The translations under genes were made by a program, and so were the position numbers. Shown one piece after another: positions 1-9,036 of a DNA stretch of 64,000 nt (its first letter is position 1; each line of letters opens with the position of its first letter). The notes below the pieces were generated by a model. It saw only the letters and a list, made by a program, of their open reading frames with translations, was not told the origin of the DNA and ran no database searches. Source of the stretch: Glycomyces paridis (GTDB lineage Bacteria; Actinomycetota; Actinomycetes; Mycobacteriales; Micromonosporaceae); assembly GCF_004912155.1 (NCBI RefSeq), contig NZ_STGX01000018.1, forward strand, positions 1 through 64,000. The letters run 5' to 3'.

Positions 1-320
1 AAGCAAGTGTCCCAAGGAAAAGACAGTCAAAAACAGTACCAACCAAAACCCGCGACACCTAGGCCACAGATCCCAGTCAGCCCACACGCTGACCATCCAA
101 ACACCCTGTTGAGTTCTCAAACAACACGCCTCAGTCAGATTGAAACCTCTTTGAGATTCCGTCTCCGACCGGAGCGGCTCCAGTAACTTACCAGACCGGT
201 TTTCGGGCCGTTTTGGCCCCCCGATCGATTCGTTCGGAGTTTTACCCTTTTGGTTCTGGGCCAGGGCCTTTCGGCTTTCCTGTCCGTTTCCCCCTCGGGC
301 AAAGACAAATTTACGCGACT
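1..320 (-). promoter_or_regulatory. Probable rRNA operon leader (16S lies beyond the left edge)
   Basis: Read on the - strand, 104-125 carries GTTGTTTGAGAACTCAACAG, very close to the sequence that precedes 16S rRNA in actinobacterial rRNA operons and takes part in antitermination and processing. AT-rich sequence continues to the window edge, where 16S rRNA would start. A TGGTAAGTTAC motif around 181-193 (- strand) resembles an rRNA -10 region. No protein gene is evident here. The 16S gene is not in the window, so the assignment is by motif only; the same box also occurs in some 16S-23S spacers. Confidence 0.6.
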
Positions 321-386
321 GAAAAGCGGGGTTCGCAAGGGGGGTACGTGCTCGGCGCCACACCCCTGCGAACCCCGCGTTTTTGC
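321..386. terminator. Bidirectional hairpin after obg
   Basis: A long inverted repeat pairs GCGGGGTTCGCA (326-337) with TGCGAACCCCGC (367-378). T-runs flank it on both sides (TTTTTG at 380-385 on +, TTTTC on -). It lies just past the obg stop and before the presumed rRNA leader, so it could end obg transcription. The loop of about 28 nt is longer than usual. Confidence 0.6.
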
Positions 387-406
387 TGGTCAGTCCGCAA
401 ACAGGG

Positions 407-1870
407 CTAGCCCTTGCGGCTTTTGCCCCGTGCTTCCTTCTCTTTCGCGACCCGTTCGAGCAGTTCGGCGCGGCGCTCCTTGCGCTCCGCGAGCCGCTCG
501 TCGGCGCCCTTGCGGTCGCTGACTTCGAATCGGGCGTCGGTCCCTCGGGGCCCGACCGTCGCGATGATGTTCGGGTCGGTCGGCTGCCACTCGAACTCGT
601 AGTCGGCGATGCGCACGAACGAGCCGGGGACCGCCCCCTCCTTCACGAGTGCGTCCTCGATGCCGATGGCGGCGAGCCGGTCGGCGAGGTAGCCGACGGC
701 CTCTTCGTTCTCGAAGTTGGTCTGGCTGATCCAGCGCTCGGGCTTGGCGCCGGTCACGACGAACTCGACGTCGCCTTCGAAGGCCGGCTTCACCCTCTTG
801 ATCTCGAAGCCGGAGTCGTCGACGGCCAGCGGGCGGATCACCGCGCGGGTCGCCTCGATCGGCGGCTGGGCGGCGCGGTACTCCTCCACCTCCTTGGCGA
901 AGGCGAAGTTCAGCTCCTTCAGCCCCTCGCGGCTGACGGCGCTCACGGCGTAGACGGGCCAGCCGAACTTCTCCAGGTCGCCGCTCACGTAGTCGGCCAG
1001 TTCGCGGCCGTCGGGGAGGTCGACCTTGTTGAGGACGATGACGCGGGGCCGGTCGGCGAGGCCGCCGTACTCGGCGAGCTCGTGTTCGAGGGCCTCGATG
1101 TCGGAGACCGGGTCGCGGTCGGATTCGAGATTGGCGGTGTCGACCACGTGCGCGAGGACCGCGCAGCGTTCGATGTGTCGCAGGAATTCGAGGCCGAGGC
1201 CCTTGCCGGCCGCGGCACCCGGGATGAGGCCCGGCACGTCGGCGATGGTGTAGGTCGTGGCGCCCGCGGACACGACCCCGAGGTTCGGGGTCAGCGTGGT
1301 GAACGGGTAGTCGGCGATCTTGGGCCGCGCGGCCGACATCGACGCGATGAGGGAGGACTTCCCCGCGGAGGGGAAGCCGACGAGGCCGACGTCCGCGACG
1401 CTCTTGAGTTCGAGCGTGACGGCGAACTCGTCGCCCGCTTCGCCGAGTTCGGCGAAGCCGGGGACCTTCCGCTTGGAGCTGACGAGAGCGCGGTTGCCGC
1501 GCCCGCCGCGTCCGCCTTCGGCGACGGTCACCTCGGAGCCGTTGCCGGTCAGGTCGGCCAGGATCTCGCCGCCGGAGTAGACGACGGTCCCGTTGGGCAC
1601 GGGCACCCGCACGGACTCGCCGTTGGCGCCGTCGCGGTTGGAGCCCTGGCCGTGTCGGCCGTTGCCGCCCTGGAGCCGGGTCTGGAAGTGGAAGTCCAGC
1701 AGCGTGTGGACGTTGGGGTCCACGACGAAGACCACATCACCCCCGTGGCCGCCGTTGCCGCCGTCGGGGCCGCCGAGCGGCTTGAACTTCTCTCGGTGGA
1801 CCGACACGCAGCCGTTGCCACCCTTACCGGCAATGACCTGGAGATTCACTCGGTCTACAAAACTTGTCAC
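407..1870 (-). CDS. obg: GTPase Obg/CgtA
   Basis: Essential ribosome-associated GTPase involved in 50S maturation and stress or growth control. The 487-aa product has the whole architecture. The glycine-rich Obg fold covers about residues 1-158, with many GGNGG-type repeats. The G domain has G1 GFPSAGKS (165-172), G3 DVPG (211-214) and G4 NKVD (281-284). A C-terminal OCT domain is followed by a charged tail rich in K, R and E. The start MTSFVDRV matches the family start. In many actinobacteria obg follows rplU-rpmA; here a tRNA and an unrelated gene lie upstream, so it seems to be transcribed alone. The leaderward terminator is at 321-386. Confidence 0.97.
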   Translation of the reverse strand: MTSFVDRVNLQVIAGKGGNGCVSVHREKFKPLGGPDGGNGGHGGDVVFVVDPNVHTLLDFHFQTRLQGGNGRHGQGSNRDGANGESVRVPVPNGTVVYSGGEILADLTGNGSEVTVAEGGRGGRGNRALVSSKRKVPGFAELGEAGDEFAVTLELKSVADVGLVGFPSAGKSSLIASMSAARPKIADYPFTTLTPNLGVVSAGATTYTIADVPGLIPGAAAGKGLGLEFLRHIERCAVLAHVVDTANLESDRDPVSDIEALEHELAEYGGLADRPRVIVLNKVDLPDGRELADYVSGDLEKFGWPVYAVSAVSREGLKELNFAFAKEVEEYRAAQPPIEATRAVIRPLAVDDSGFEIKRVKPAFEGDVEFVVTGAKPERWISQTNFENEEAVGYLADRLAAIGIEDALVKEGAVPGSFVRIADYEFEWQPTDPNIIATVGPRGTDARFEVSDRKGADERLAERKERRAELLERVAKEKEARGKSRKG

Positions 1871-1985
1871 CGGACAAGCGTAGCCACCTCGGGGGACCCC
1901 CGGAGACGGTGCCCGCTCTACATGCTAAAGTTTCTCCTCGTGCGAGAGACACCGCCGAAAATCGACGGTGAAACTCAATCATCAA

Positions 1986-2061
<76 letters not shown>

Positions 2062-2064
2062 CAC

Positions 2065-2095
2065 AGAGGTCCTGGTCACAGGGCCTCTTTTGGTT
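2065..2095 (+). terminator. Rho-independent terminator of tRNA-Lys
   Basis: A 10-bp stem (2065-2074 with 2079-2088, one G-T pair) and a GTCA loop are followed by TTTTGGTTT. Confidence 0.88.
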
Positions 2096-2164
2096 TCCCC
2101 CGAAAGTGGGGTCGGGAGTGCGGAACGGGCCCGGCGATGCCGGACCCGTGCTGCTACTTGGCTG

Positions 2165-2911
2165 CTACTTGTACTCCGCAAAGAGCTGGTCGCACTGCCT
2201 GACGTAGTCCTCCAGGACCGTCAGCGCGGCCTCGTCGTCGATGGCGCCGTCGTACCAGGAGGCGTAGACGGTGAGCTCGATGCTGCCGAGCGCGACGTGG
2301 AGGTTCACGGTGCGGTAGGTGTCGTCGCCCGTGGAGTAGAGGGAGCCGGCGTCGCCGAGCGCGGTGTACTCACTGAACTCGTACCCATTCTCCTCGTTGT
2401 AGTAGTCCGCGTCGGACTCGATGTAGTAGAGGACGTCGTCAAGCGACTCGTAGTCGTAGAGCCGCATGGTGACCGAGTCGAAGTCCTCGTTGTAGAAGGT
2501 GCAGCTCAGCGAGGCGAGGCCGCCGGAGTTGGAGGCGGAGGTGTAGGTCTGGTCGGGGTCGTTCGGGCCGAGGGCCGCTTCGAACGCGGTCATGTCGAAG
2601 GCGCTGCACGCGTCGGCGTTGATCTCGACCCCGCCGAGACCCTCGTAGTCGGTATCCCCGCCGTCATCGCCACCGTCATCGCCGCCGCCGTCGTCACCGC
2701 CGTCGCCCGCGGTGGTGCCGTCCCCGGAGCCGCCGTCGCCGGAGTTCGACTCGGTGGTCTTCTGCACGACCAGGAGGATCACCGTCATGATGATGACGAG
2801 GATGACCAGGATCGCGCCGCCGACCAGCCACAGGTTGTTCTGCTGCTGACCGGGCGGTCGGGGCTGGCCGTACTGCGGCGTGGGGTAGCCCGGTTGCGAA
2901 GGGTAGGTCAT
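2165..2911 (-). CDS. Single-pass membrane protein with acidic extracytoplasmic domain
   Basis: A 248-aa protein of unknown function. The N-terminus is short and rich in Pro, Gln and Gly (MTYPSQPGYPTPQYG). One transmembrane helix of about 23 residues follows (near 29-52), then a low-complexity Asp/Gly/Ser linker of about 45 residues. The C-terminal domain has two Cys (in DACSAF and SCTFY) plus a late Cys, which could form a disulfide outside the cell. The layout resembles DUF3558-like surface proteins, but family membership cannot be shown by eye. The open frame extends much further upstream. The start at 2911 is chosen because AGGGAG precedes it at good spacing and the upstream frame is antisense to phoU. 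Confidence 0.8.
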   Translation of the reverse strand: MTYPSQPGYPTPQYGQPRPPGQQQNNLWLVGGAILVILVIIMTVILLVVQKTTESNSGDGGSGDGTTAGDGGDDGGGDDGGDDGGDTDYEGLGGVEINADACSAFDMTAFEAALGPNDPDQTYTSASNSGGLASLSCTFYNEDFDSVTMRLYDYESLDDVLYYIESDADYYNEENGYEFSEYTALGDAGSLYSTGDDTYRTVNLHVALGSIELTVYASWYDGAIDDEAALTVLEDYVRQCDQLFAEYK

Positions 2912-3088
2912 CTGGGTCCGCTCCCTGGGGATCGATCGTGCTTGGCTCTCACTGTAACGCCGAAGGTCCAACGGGGTTCGCCCGGAGTTTCCCCGCTCGA
3001 CCGGGGTGAGCGGCGGGGCCGCCCCTAGACTGGTCTCGCCCGGCACGCCGCGGGTCCTCGACCCTCCGAACCCCATGATTGGTCCGCC

Positions 3089-3736
3089 ATGGTCAACGTC
3101 TTCCACCAGCACCTCGACGAGCTCAACGACCTCCTGGTCGACATGGCGCGGCGGGTCGGCGACGCGGTCGCCAAGGCCGGGGCGGCGCTCCTGGAGGTCG
3201 ACACCGCCGCGGCCGAGGCCGTGGTGGCCGCCGACGACGAGGTCAACGCCCTCCAGTTCAAGGTCGACGACCGGATCGTGGAGCTGATGACGCAGTACGA
3301 CCCGGTGGCGACCGACCTGCGGTTCGTCCTCGGCGCGGTGCGGATCTCGGTGGACCTGGAGCGGATGGGCGACCTCGCCAAGCACGTGGCGAAGTCGGTG
3401 CTGCTGCGCGCGCCGGCGCCGGTGGTGCCCGAGTCGCTGCGGGCCGACTTCGCGGCGATGGCCGACGCGGCGGTGCGGATCTCCGAGAAGCTCGTGGGCA
3501 TCCTCGCCGAGCGCGACTACCTCCAGGCGAGCCAGACCGAGCTCGACGACGACGAGCTCGACGCGATCCAGCAGCGCATCCACGAGCAGTTGCCGAGCCT
3601 GGGCTACGGGCCGCAGACGGCGGTCGACGCGGCGCTCCTGGCCAGGTTCTTCGAGCGGTTCGGCGACCACGCCGTGCGGATCTCCCACCAGGTCGTCTAC
3701 CTCGTGACCGGGGACGTCCACCTCGACCGTTCATAA
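3089..3736 (+). CDS. phoU: Phosphate signalling regulator PhoU
   Basis: PhoU links the Pst transporter to the phosphate-sensing kinase and keeps the Pho regulon off when phosphate is plentiful. The 215-aa product has the usual length and the two-fold helical repeat. Each half carries the metal-binding signature (DLERMGD near 112, FERFGDHAVRI near 190). It lies upstream of pstS on the same strand, but a 212-nt gap with PHO-box-like repeats separates them. phoU is therefore probably its own unit. Confidence 0.95.
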   Translation: MVNVFHQHLDELNDLLVDMARRVGDAVAKAGAALLEVDTAAAEAVVAADDEVNALQFKVDDRIVELMTQYDPVATDLRFVLGAVRISVDLERMGDLAKHVAKSVLLRAPAPVVPESLRADFAAMADAAVRISEKLVGILAERDYLQASQTELDDDELDAIQQRIHEQLPSLGYGPQTAVDAALLARFFERFGDHAVRISHQVVYLVTGDVHLDRS

Positions 3737-3833
3737 CGGTCTGGTCACAGCAGGACCGAGGCCGGGTTAAACCGCCTGTTCACAGGCTTGCCCCCGGAGG
3801 TCTCCGCCTCACTGTCGTGAATCGCGCTCAGGC

Positions 3834-3866
3834 GTTCACCTTGAGTTCAACTCCAAGTCAGCGGGT
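3834..3866 (+). promoter_or_regulatory. Candidate PHO box (PhoP operator) of pstS
   Basis: Two adjacent 11-bp direct repeats, GTTCACCTTGA (3834-3844) and GTTCAACTCCA (3845-3855), are followed by a weaker unit, AGTCAGCGGGT (3856-3866). This is the arrangement known for PhoP operators in Streptomyces. Isolated GTTCACAGGCT (3778-3788) and GGTCACAGCAG (3743-3753) may be extra half-sites. The box lies about 85-115 nt before the pstS start. Confidence 0.8.
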
Positions 3867-3948
3867 GAACACCGTGCCCGGATTTGATGGCTGCGGACAG
3901 TGAAGAAGCAGCCCGGCCGACCGCCGGGAGACGGAGTAGAGACCAGCT

Positions 3949-5013
3949 GTGAACATGAAACTGAACCGCAGAGCCATCTTCGGCGGCATCACCGCCGGCA
4001 CCCTCGCCCTCGGCCTGGCGGCCTGCGGCGGCGGCAACGACGACAACGAAGGCGGGTCCGGCGACCTCGCGTCCGGCGAGATCAACGCCTCCGGCGCGAG
4101 CTTCCCCGACGCCTTCTACGCGGCCGCCATCGGCGCCTACGCCGAGGTGAACCCCGACCTCATCGTGAGCTACAACCCCACCGGCTCGGGCACGGGCAAG
4201 TCGGAGTTCGGCGAGCGCCTGAACGACTTCGCCGGCACCGACTCGCTGGTCAAGGACGACGACGGCGTCGAGGCCGGGTCCTTCCAGTACATCCCGACCG
4301 TGGCCGCCCCGATCACCGTGTCGTACAACGTGCCCGGTCTCGAAGGCCTGCAGATCGACCAGGAGACCCTGGCCGGCATCTTCCAGGGCGACATCTCCAA
4401 CTGGAACGACGACGCGATCGCCGCGACGAACGACGGCGCGACCCTGCCGGACCTGGACATCACCCTCGCGGTGCGCTCCGACGGCTCGGGCACCACCACC
4501 AACTTCTCGAAGTTCCTCGAAGAGGCCACCGACACCTGGACCCTCGGTTCGGGCGACACCATCGAATGGCCGGGCAACTCGGTCGCCGGTGAGAAGAACA
4601 CCGGCGTCGCCCAGATCATCCAGGACACCGAGGGCTCGATCGGCTACGTCGACCTCGCCGACGCCTCCGAGGTCGGCCTCGTCACCGCGGCCGTCGAGAA
4701 CGCCGACGGCGCCTTCGTGGCCCCGTCGCTCGAAGGCGCGACCGCCGCGCTCGACGGCGCCGAGCTCGCCGACGACCTCTCGTACAACCCGCTGAACGCG
4801 GCCGGCGCCGAGTCCTACCCGATCACGGCCCCGACCTACCTCCTCATCCGCACCGAGTACGAGGACGCCGCGGTCGCCGCCGGCGTCAAGGAGTTCGTCA
4901 CCTACCTGCTGACCGACGGTCAGGCCCTGGCCGCCGAGAACAACTTCGCGGCGCTGCCCACGGGTCTCCAGGAGCAGGCCCTCGACGCGCTCAACTCGAC
5001 GATTGCCGACTAG
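3949..5013 (+). CDS. pstS: Phosphate ABC transporter substrate-binding lipoprotein PstS
   Basis: High-affinity phosphate-binding lipoprotein of the Pst importer, anchored outside the membrane. The 354-aa product begins with a lipoprotein signal peptide (NRRAIFGG, hydrophobic stretch, lipobox LAAC with Cys26). A Gly/Asp-rich linker leads into the PstS fold (INASGASFPDAFY and SGSGTGKSEF are phosphate-site signatures). GTG at 3949 is favoured over ATG at 3955 by the GGAG at 3933-3936. It is the first gene of pstSCA. A hairpin terminator after it probably makes pstS more abundant than pstC-pstA. Confidence 0.96.
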   Translation: MNMKLNRRAIFGGITAGTLALGLAACGGGNDDNEGGSGDLASGEINASGASFPDAFYAAAIGAYAEVNPDLIVSYNPTGSGTGKSEFGERLNDFAGTDSLVKDDDGVEAGSFQYIPTVAAPITVSYNVPGLEGLQIDQETLAGIFQGDISNWNDDAIAATNDGATLPDLDITLAVRSDGSGTTTNFSKFLEEATDTWTLGSGDTIEWPGNSVAGEKNTGVAQIIQDTEGSIGYVDLADASEVGLVTAAVENADGAFVAPSLEGATAALDGAELADDLSYNPLNAAGAESYPITAPTYLLIRTEYEDAAVAAGVKEFVTYLLTDGQALAAENNFAALPTGLQEQALDALNSTIAD

Positions 5014-5030
5014 GAACCCGGATCCGATCA

Positions 5031-5060
5031 CCCCACCGGCGCCGGCGCCGCTGGGGTTTT
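5031..5060 (+). terminator. Hairpin between pstS and pstC
   Basis: A GC-rich hairpin (CCCCA...TGGGG, inner CGGCG/CGCCG stem) spans 5031-5056 and is followed by TTTT. Its place inside the operon suggests partial termination that lowers expression of the permease genes. Confidence 0.7.
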
Positions 5061-5093
5061 CGGCCGTTCCGCTGACGAAACCGGAGTGAGAAC

Positions 5094-6080
5094 TTGACCG
5101 CTACGGCAACCCCCGAATCCCCCGCCGAGGTCGACCTCGGCGGCGAGGCCCGCGCCCGCCAGGCCGACCGGGGCTTCCGGGCCCTGGTGACCCTTGCCGG
5201 ACTGACCGTCCTCCTCGTGCTCGGGCTGATCCTCGTCACGACCTCGGTGCGCGGCTGGCCCGCCTTCGTCCACGAGGGCCCGCTCGGCTTCGTGTTCGGC
5301 ACCCGCTGGGCGCCCAACGACGACGTCTTCGGCACCTTCCCGCTGCTCTACGGCACGCTCGTGACCTCGCTCATCGCGATGGTCATCGCCGTGCCGGTGT
5401 CGATCGGCATCGCGCTGTTCATCACCGAGGTCGCCCACCGCAGCACCCGCAAGTACATCGTCACCGTCATCGACCTGCTCGCCACCGTGCCCTCGGTGGT
5501 CTTCGGCCTGGTCGGCGTCCTGGTCGTGGTCCCGGCGATCACCCCGGCGTACCAGTGGTTCGCCGACCTGGTCGCCCCGGTGCCCGGCCTGAACGCGGTC
5601 TTCGACGAGACCAACACCGGCCGCAACTACATCACCGCGAGCCTGGTCCTGGCGATCATGGCGATCCCGATCATCACCTCGATCGCCCGCGAGGTCTTCG
5701 CGACGGTCCCCGAGACCGACAAGCAGGCCGCCTACGCGCTCGGCGCGACCCGCTGGGAGATGGTCAAGGGCGCGATCCTCCCCCACTCCTTCGGGGGCCT
5801 GGTCGGCGCCTCGATGCTGGGCCTGGGCCGGGCGATGGGCGAGACCATCGCGGTCGCCCTCGTCATCGGCGGCTCGGTGTCGATGTCCGCCAACCTGTTC
5901 GAACCCGGCAACACCATGGCCGCGCTCATCGCCCAGCAGTGGGGCGAGTCCAGCGGCCTGCACACGGACGCGCTCATCGCGATCGGCGTGGAGCTGTTCG
6001 CGATCACCGTCATCATCAACTTCCTCGCCCGCCTGGTGGTCCGCCGCGCGGAGATCAAGATGAAGGGGGCCCACTCATGA
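5094..6080 (+). CDS. pstC: Phosphate ABC transporter permease PstC
   Basis: Inner-membrane permease subunit that forms the phosphate channel with PstA. The 328-aa product has six hydrophobic segments. It carries the binding-protein-dependent permease signature (EAA loop, near ALGATRWEMVKGAILP, about residues 215-230). The start is TTG at 5094 with GGAG at 5082-5085; no ATG or GTG in frame fits better. The stop overlaps the pstA start as ATGA, indicating translational coupling. Confidence 0.95.
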   Translation: MTATATPESPAEVDLGGEARARQADRGFRALVTLAGLTVLLVLGLILVTTSVRGWPAFVHEGPLGFVFGTRWAPNDDVFGTFPLLYGTLVTSLIAMVIAVPVSIGIALFITEVAHRSTRKYIVTVIDLLATVPSVVFGLVGVLVVVPAITPAYQWFADLVAPVPGLNAVFDETNTGRNYITASLVLAIMAIPIITSIAREVFATVPETDKQAAYALGATRWEMVKGAILPHSFGGLVGASMLGLGRAMGETIAVALVIGGSVSMSANLFEPGNTMAALIAQQWGESSGLHTDALIAIGVELFAITVIINFLARLVVRRAEIKMKGAHS

Positions 6081-6973
6081 CGAGCCTCAGCACCGCCACG
6101 CCCCCGGACCTGTCGGGGCGCAACCTGTCCAAGCGCCGCGCGTTCGCGAACCGGACCGCGACGATCCTCATCGGCCTGTGCGTCCTCATCGCGGCGCTGC
6201 CGCTGGTCCTGGTCGTGTGGGAGGTCCTCTCGCGCGGCAGCTCGGCGATGGGCCTGGACTTCCTCGTCGAGGAGATCCCCCGCAACTACCGCGAGGCCGG
6301 CCCGGGCATGGGCCCGGCGATCCTCGGCACCCTGACCATCACCGGCATGGCCGCGCTCATCGCGATCCCGATCGGCGTGCTCGGCGCGGTCTACCTCAAC
6401 GAGTACGGGAAGAACCGGCCGCTCGCGAAGTTCATCCGGACGATGGCCGACGTCATGACCGGCGTGCCCTCGATCGTCATGGGCCTGTTCATCTACGTCT
6501 CGTACGTCATCGTGATCGGCGAGAAGAACGGCTTCGGCGGCGCCCTGGCGCTCGCGTGCCTCATGCTCCCGATCGTGATCCGCTCGGCCGAGGAGATGCT
6601 GCGGCTGGTCCCCGACGAGCTGCGGCAGGCCTCCGCGGGCCTGGGCGCGCGCAAGTGGCGGACCACGATGACCGTGGTCCTGCCGACCGCGTCCTCGGGC
6701 ATCACCTCGGGCGCGCTGCTCGCGGTCGCCCGCGCGGCCGGCGAGACCGCGCCGATCATCGTCACCGTGGGACTGACGTACATGTTCAAGCCCGACCTGT
6801 TCTACGGCGAGAACACGACGCTGGCGGCGCAGATCTACCGCAACGCCACGCAGCCGTTCGACGCCTCGCAGGAGCGCGCGTGGGGCGCGGCGCTCACCTT
6901 GATCGCGCTCGTCTTCCTGTTCACGATCGTGTCGCGGGTCATCTCCTCGCGATTCGCGATCGACAAGCGCTAG
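6077..6973 (+). CDS. pstA: Phosphate ABC transporter permease PstA
   Basis: Second permease subunit of the Pst importer (298 aa). The N-terminus is followed by six membrane helices. The EAA-type loop GLGARKWRTTMTVVLP lies near residue 192. The ATG overlaps the pstC stop by 4 nt. The usual fourth gene, pstB, is not downstream in this orientation; instead it converges from the opposite strand past a strong terminator. Confidence 0.95.
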   Translation: MTSLSTATPPDLSGRNLSKRRAFANRTATILIGLCVLIAALPLVLVVWEVLSRGSSAMGLDFLVEEIPRNYREAGPGMGPAILGTLTITGMAALIAIPIGVLGAVYLNEYGKNRPLAKFIRTMADVMTGVPSIVMGLFIYVSYVIVIGEKNGFGGALALACLMLPIVIRSAEEMLRLVPDELRQASAGLGARKWRTTMTVVLPTASSGITSGALLAVARAAGETAPIIVTVGLTYMFKPDLFYGENTTLAAQIYRNATQPFDASQERAWGAALTLIALVFLFTIVSRVISSRFAIDKR

Positions 6974-7001
6974 CGGTCCGCCGCACCTGGTCTCCGAAAC
7001 G

Positions 7002-7033
7002 GGAAGGGCCCCGCCGGTCGGCGGGGCCCTTCC
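7002..7033. terminator. Bidirectional terminator between pstA and pstB
   Basis: A perfect 14-bp stem (7002-7015 with 7020-7033) with a 4-nt loop lies between the convergent stops of pstA and pstB. Confidence 0.85.
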
Positions 7034-7046
7034 TCGTGTCGCGGCG

Positions 7047-7931
7047 TCAGCCGAAGCGGCCGGTGACGTAGTTCTCGGTGCGCTCGTCGGAGGGGGTCGT
7101 GAAGATCCGCTGCGTGTCGTCGAACTCGACGAGGACGCCGGTGCGGGTGTCGCTGACCTCGTTGACCTCGGTCGAGAAGAACGCGGTCTTGTCCGAGACG
7201 CGCGCCGCCTGCTGCATGTTGTGCGTGACGATCACGATCGTGAACTGCTTGGCGAGGTCGACCATGAGCTCCTCGATGCGGGCCGTGGCGATCGGGTCGA
7301 GCGCCGAGCACGGCTCGTCCATGAGGACCACCTCGGGTGAGAGCGCGATCGTCCGCGCGATGCACAGGCGCTGCTGCTGGCCGCCGGAGAGCGCCAGCGC
7401 GCTCTGCTTGAGCTTGTCCTTGACCTCGTCCCAGAGGGCGGCCTTCTTGAGCGAGTCCTCGACGATGCCGTCGCGCTCGGAGCGGGGCACGCCGTGGATC
7501 TTGGGGCCGTAGGCGACGTTGTCGTAGATGGACTTGGGGAAGGGGTTGGCCTTCTGGAAGACCATGCCGATGCGGCGGCGGACCTCGACGGGGTCGACGC
7601 CGGGCGCGTAGACGTCCTTGCCGCGGTAGGCGACCGTCCCTTCGACGCGGGCGCCGGGGACGAGGTCGTTCATGCGGTTGAGGGAGCGCAGGAGGGTGGA
7701 CTTGCCGCACCCGGAGGGGCCGATGAGGGCGGTGATCTCGTTCTTGGCGACGGGGAAGGTCACGCCTTTGACGGCGCGGAAGGAGCCGTAGTGGACGCTG
7801 ACGTCCCTGATGTCGAAGACGGTGGCGGCGCCGAGGTTCGCGTTGACGCGGTGGGGCGCGGGCTGGGGGGCCGCGCCGATGCGCCTGGCGTCGACGGTGC
7901 GGCCGTATGCGGGCGTTGCCGGATCGCTCAT
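7047..7931 (-). CDS. pstB: Phosphate ABC transporter ATPase PstB
   Basis: ATP-hydrolysing subunit of the Pst importer. The 294-aa product has Walker A GPSGCGKS (71-78), the signature LSGGQQQR (181-188) and Walker B VVLMDEP (201-207). [10 protein letters not shown] is typical of PstB. An N-terminal extension of about 36 residues precedes the ABC domain. Unlike the usual pstSCAB order, the gene is alone and convergent with pstA. Its own PHO-box-like repeats at 8016-8037 would keep it under the same control as pstSCA. Confidence 0.96.
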   Translation of the reverse strand: MSDPATPAYGRTVDARRIGAAPQPAPHRVNANLGAATVFDIRDVSVHYGSFRAVKGVTFPVAKNEITALIGPSGCGKSTLLRSLNRMNDLVPGARVEGTVAYRGKDVYAPGVDPVEVRRRIGMVFQKANPFPKSIYDNVAYGPKIHGVPRSERDGIVEDSLKKAALWDEVKDKLKQSALALSGGQQQRLCIARTIALSPEVVLMDEPCSALDPIATARIEELMVDLAKQFTIVIVTHNMQQAARVSDKTAFFSTEVNEVSDTRTGVLVEFDDTQRIFTTPSDERTENYVTGRFG

Positions 7932-7983
7932 GTTCTCTCCTGACTGCTGGGGCGGGAGTGGAGTCGCGGCGGGGCTGGGCCGA

Positions 7984-8048
7984 ATATAAGCGCCGCGGGT
8001 GGCTGCGGGCCCGATCGCCGGTGAACGCGGGATGAATCCGGGGGCCCG
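7984..8048 (-). promoter_or_regulatory. Candidate PHO box and promoter of pstB
   Basis: On the - strand two abutting 11-mers, ATTCATCCCGC (8027-8037) and GTTCACCGGCG (8016-8026), form a PHO-box-like direct repeat. A TTATATT -10-like element follows at about 7984-7990. This matches activator-dependent promoters in which PhoP bound near -35 replaces a good -35 hexamer. Confidence 0.75.
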
Positions 8049-8122
8049 GGTCGGTCTCGCCCGGACGGCGCGGTCTTGGCGGAAAGTGGACGGGGCGTGT
8101 GTCGGGCGGCGATACTGGCGCC

Positions 8123-8521
8123 ATGAAGTTTCTGGTGCGGCTCATCGTCACGGCCTTGGCGCTGTGGCTCGCGACGGCGCTCGTGGGCGGAATCTGGTTG
8201 TACGGCGACTCGACGCTGGAGAAGTTCTTCTCCCTGGTGCTGGTCGCGTTGATCTTCACGGCGGTGAACACGTTCGTGAAGCCGCTGATCATGCTCATCG
8301 GCTGCGCGCTGTACGTGTTGACGCTGGGCCTGTTCGGGCTGGTGGTGAACGCGCTGATGTTCTGGCTGACCGGCTGGGTGTCGGAGAAGCTCTCGCTGGG
8401 GTTCTATGTGGACGGTTTCTGGCCGGCGTTCTGGGGCGCGATCATCGTGTGGCTGTCGATGTGGGTCTTCGACCTGCTGTCGCCGAAGCCGCAGGCGGCC
8501 GAGTTACGGCGGGCGCGATGA
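8123..8521 (+). CDS. Phage holin superfamily IV-like membrane protein
   Basis: A 132-aa protein made almost entirely of four membrane helices, with a short Arg-rich C-terminus. The layout and the central [11 protein letters not shown] segment match the PF04020 '4-TMS holin' family, which is common on actinobacterial chromosomes and not proof of a prophage; its function is unknown. The start at 8123 is supported by a GATACT -10 box at 8111-8116, which puts the transcript start at or near the ATG, so the mRNA may be leaderless. No phage genes lie nearby. Confidence 0.88.
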   Translation: MKFLVRLIVTALALWLATALVGGIWLYGDSTLEKFFSLVLVALIFTAVNTFVKPLIMLIGCALYVLTLGLFGLVVNALMFWLTGWVSEKLSLGFYVDGFWPAFWGAIIVWLSMWVFDLLSPKPQAAELRRAR

Positions 8522-9036
8522 AGGGGGCGGCTCGGTCGAGTCGCCCCCTTCGTTCGTTCCGGTAAGAAGGGCAGTCCGGTGGACGGCCCGGTGGCGGCGT
8601 CGCGGACGTTGTCGTCGCGCTTGGACGCCTTGCCCGGTGTCGCGGTGTTGAACGGGATCGGGCCTTGCGGTCCGGGCGCCTTGCCGAGGCGTCGGCGCAT
8701 GATGTTGAGGTTGTGCAGTCCTGCCAGCGCGTAGGTTCGGATTCGCGTGTACTGCTTGGTCTTTTTGGCGGTCTTGAGTTTCTCGACCGCGCCGTGGTGG
8801 AGTTTGCGGGCGCGGTCGAGTGCCGCGGCCGCTTCGGTGTCGCCTACCGAGAAGGGTGCTATGTGGAGCTGGTTGCCGAGCAGTTCCGTCCAGGCTTCCG
8901 CGTCCTTCTTCGCCCTGGCTTTTCGTCGGCGCTTGGTCTCGACCGCGGACAGGAGACCCAGTACCGCGGCGAAGACGAGGACGATCGCGACGATTGCGGC
9001 GAAGGCGATGGTAGAGGTTTCAATGGCGTCTTTCAT
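8404..9036 (-). CDS. Small membrane-anchored protein of unknown function
   Basis: A 210-aa frame with one N-terminal membrane helix (about residues 9-31), then a basic, helical region rich in Lys, Arg and Ala. The final 70 residues look unstructured. ATG at 9036 follows a G-run that can serve as a ribosome site, and an AT-rich -10-like TAATATT lies at about 9078. The last 118 nt run antisense to the holin-like gene, which is unusual. A shorter true product, or a frame extended by loss of an earlier stop, is possible. No family recognised. Confidence 0.5.
   Translation of the reverse strand: MKDAIETSTIAFAAIVAIVLVFAAVLGLLSAVETKRRRKARAKKDAEAWTELLGNQLHIAPFSVGDTEAAAALDRARKLHHGAVEKLKTAKKTKQYTRIRTYALAGLHNLNIMRRRLGKAPGPQGPIPFNTATPGKASKRDDNVRDAATGPSTGLPFLPERTKGATRPSRPLHRARRNSAACGFGDSRSKTHIDSHTMIAPQNAGQKPST
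8522..8552 (+). terminator. Hairpin after holin-like gene
   Basis: GAAGGGGGCG and CGCCCCCTTC form a 10-bp stem immediately past the stop at 8521. No clear T-run follows, so this is a hairpin-type terminator at most. Confidence 0.5.

Noticed and set aside
8123-8521. Prophage signal from the holin-like gene
   Set aside because: The family is common on actinobacterial chromosomes and no phage genes lie nearby.
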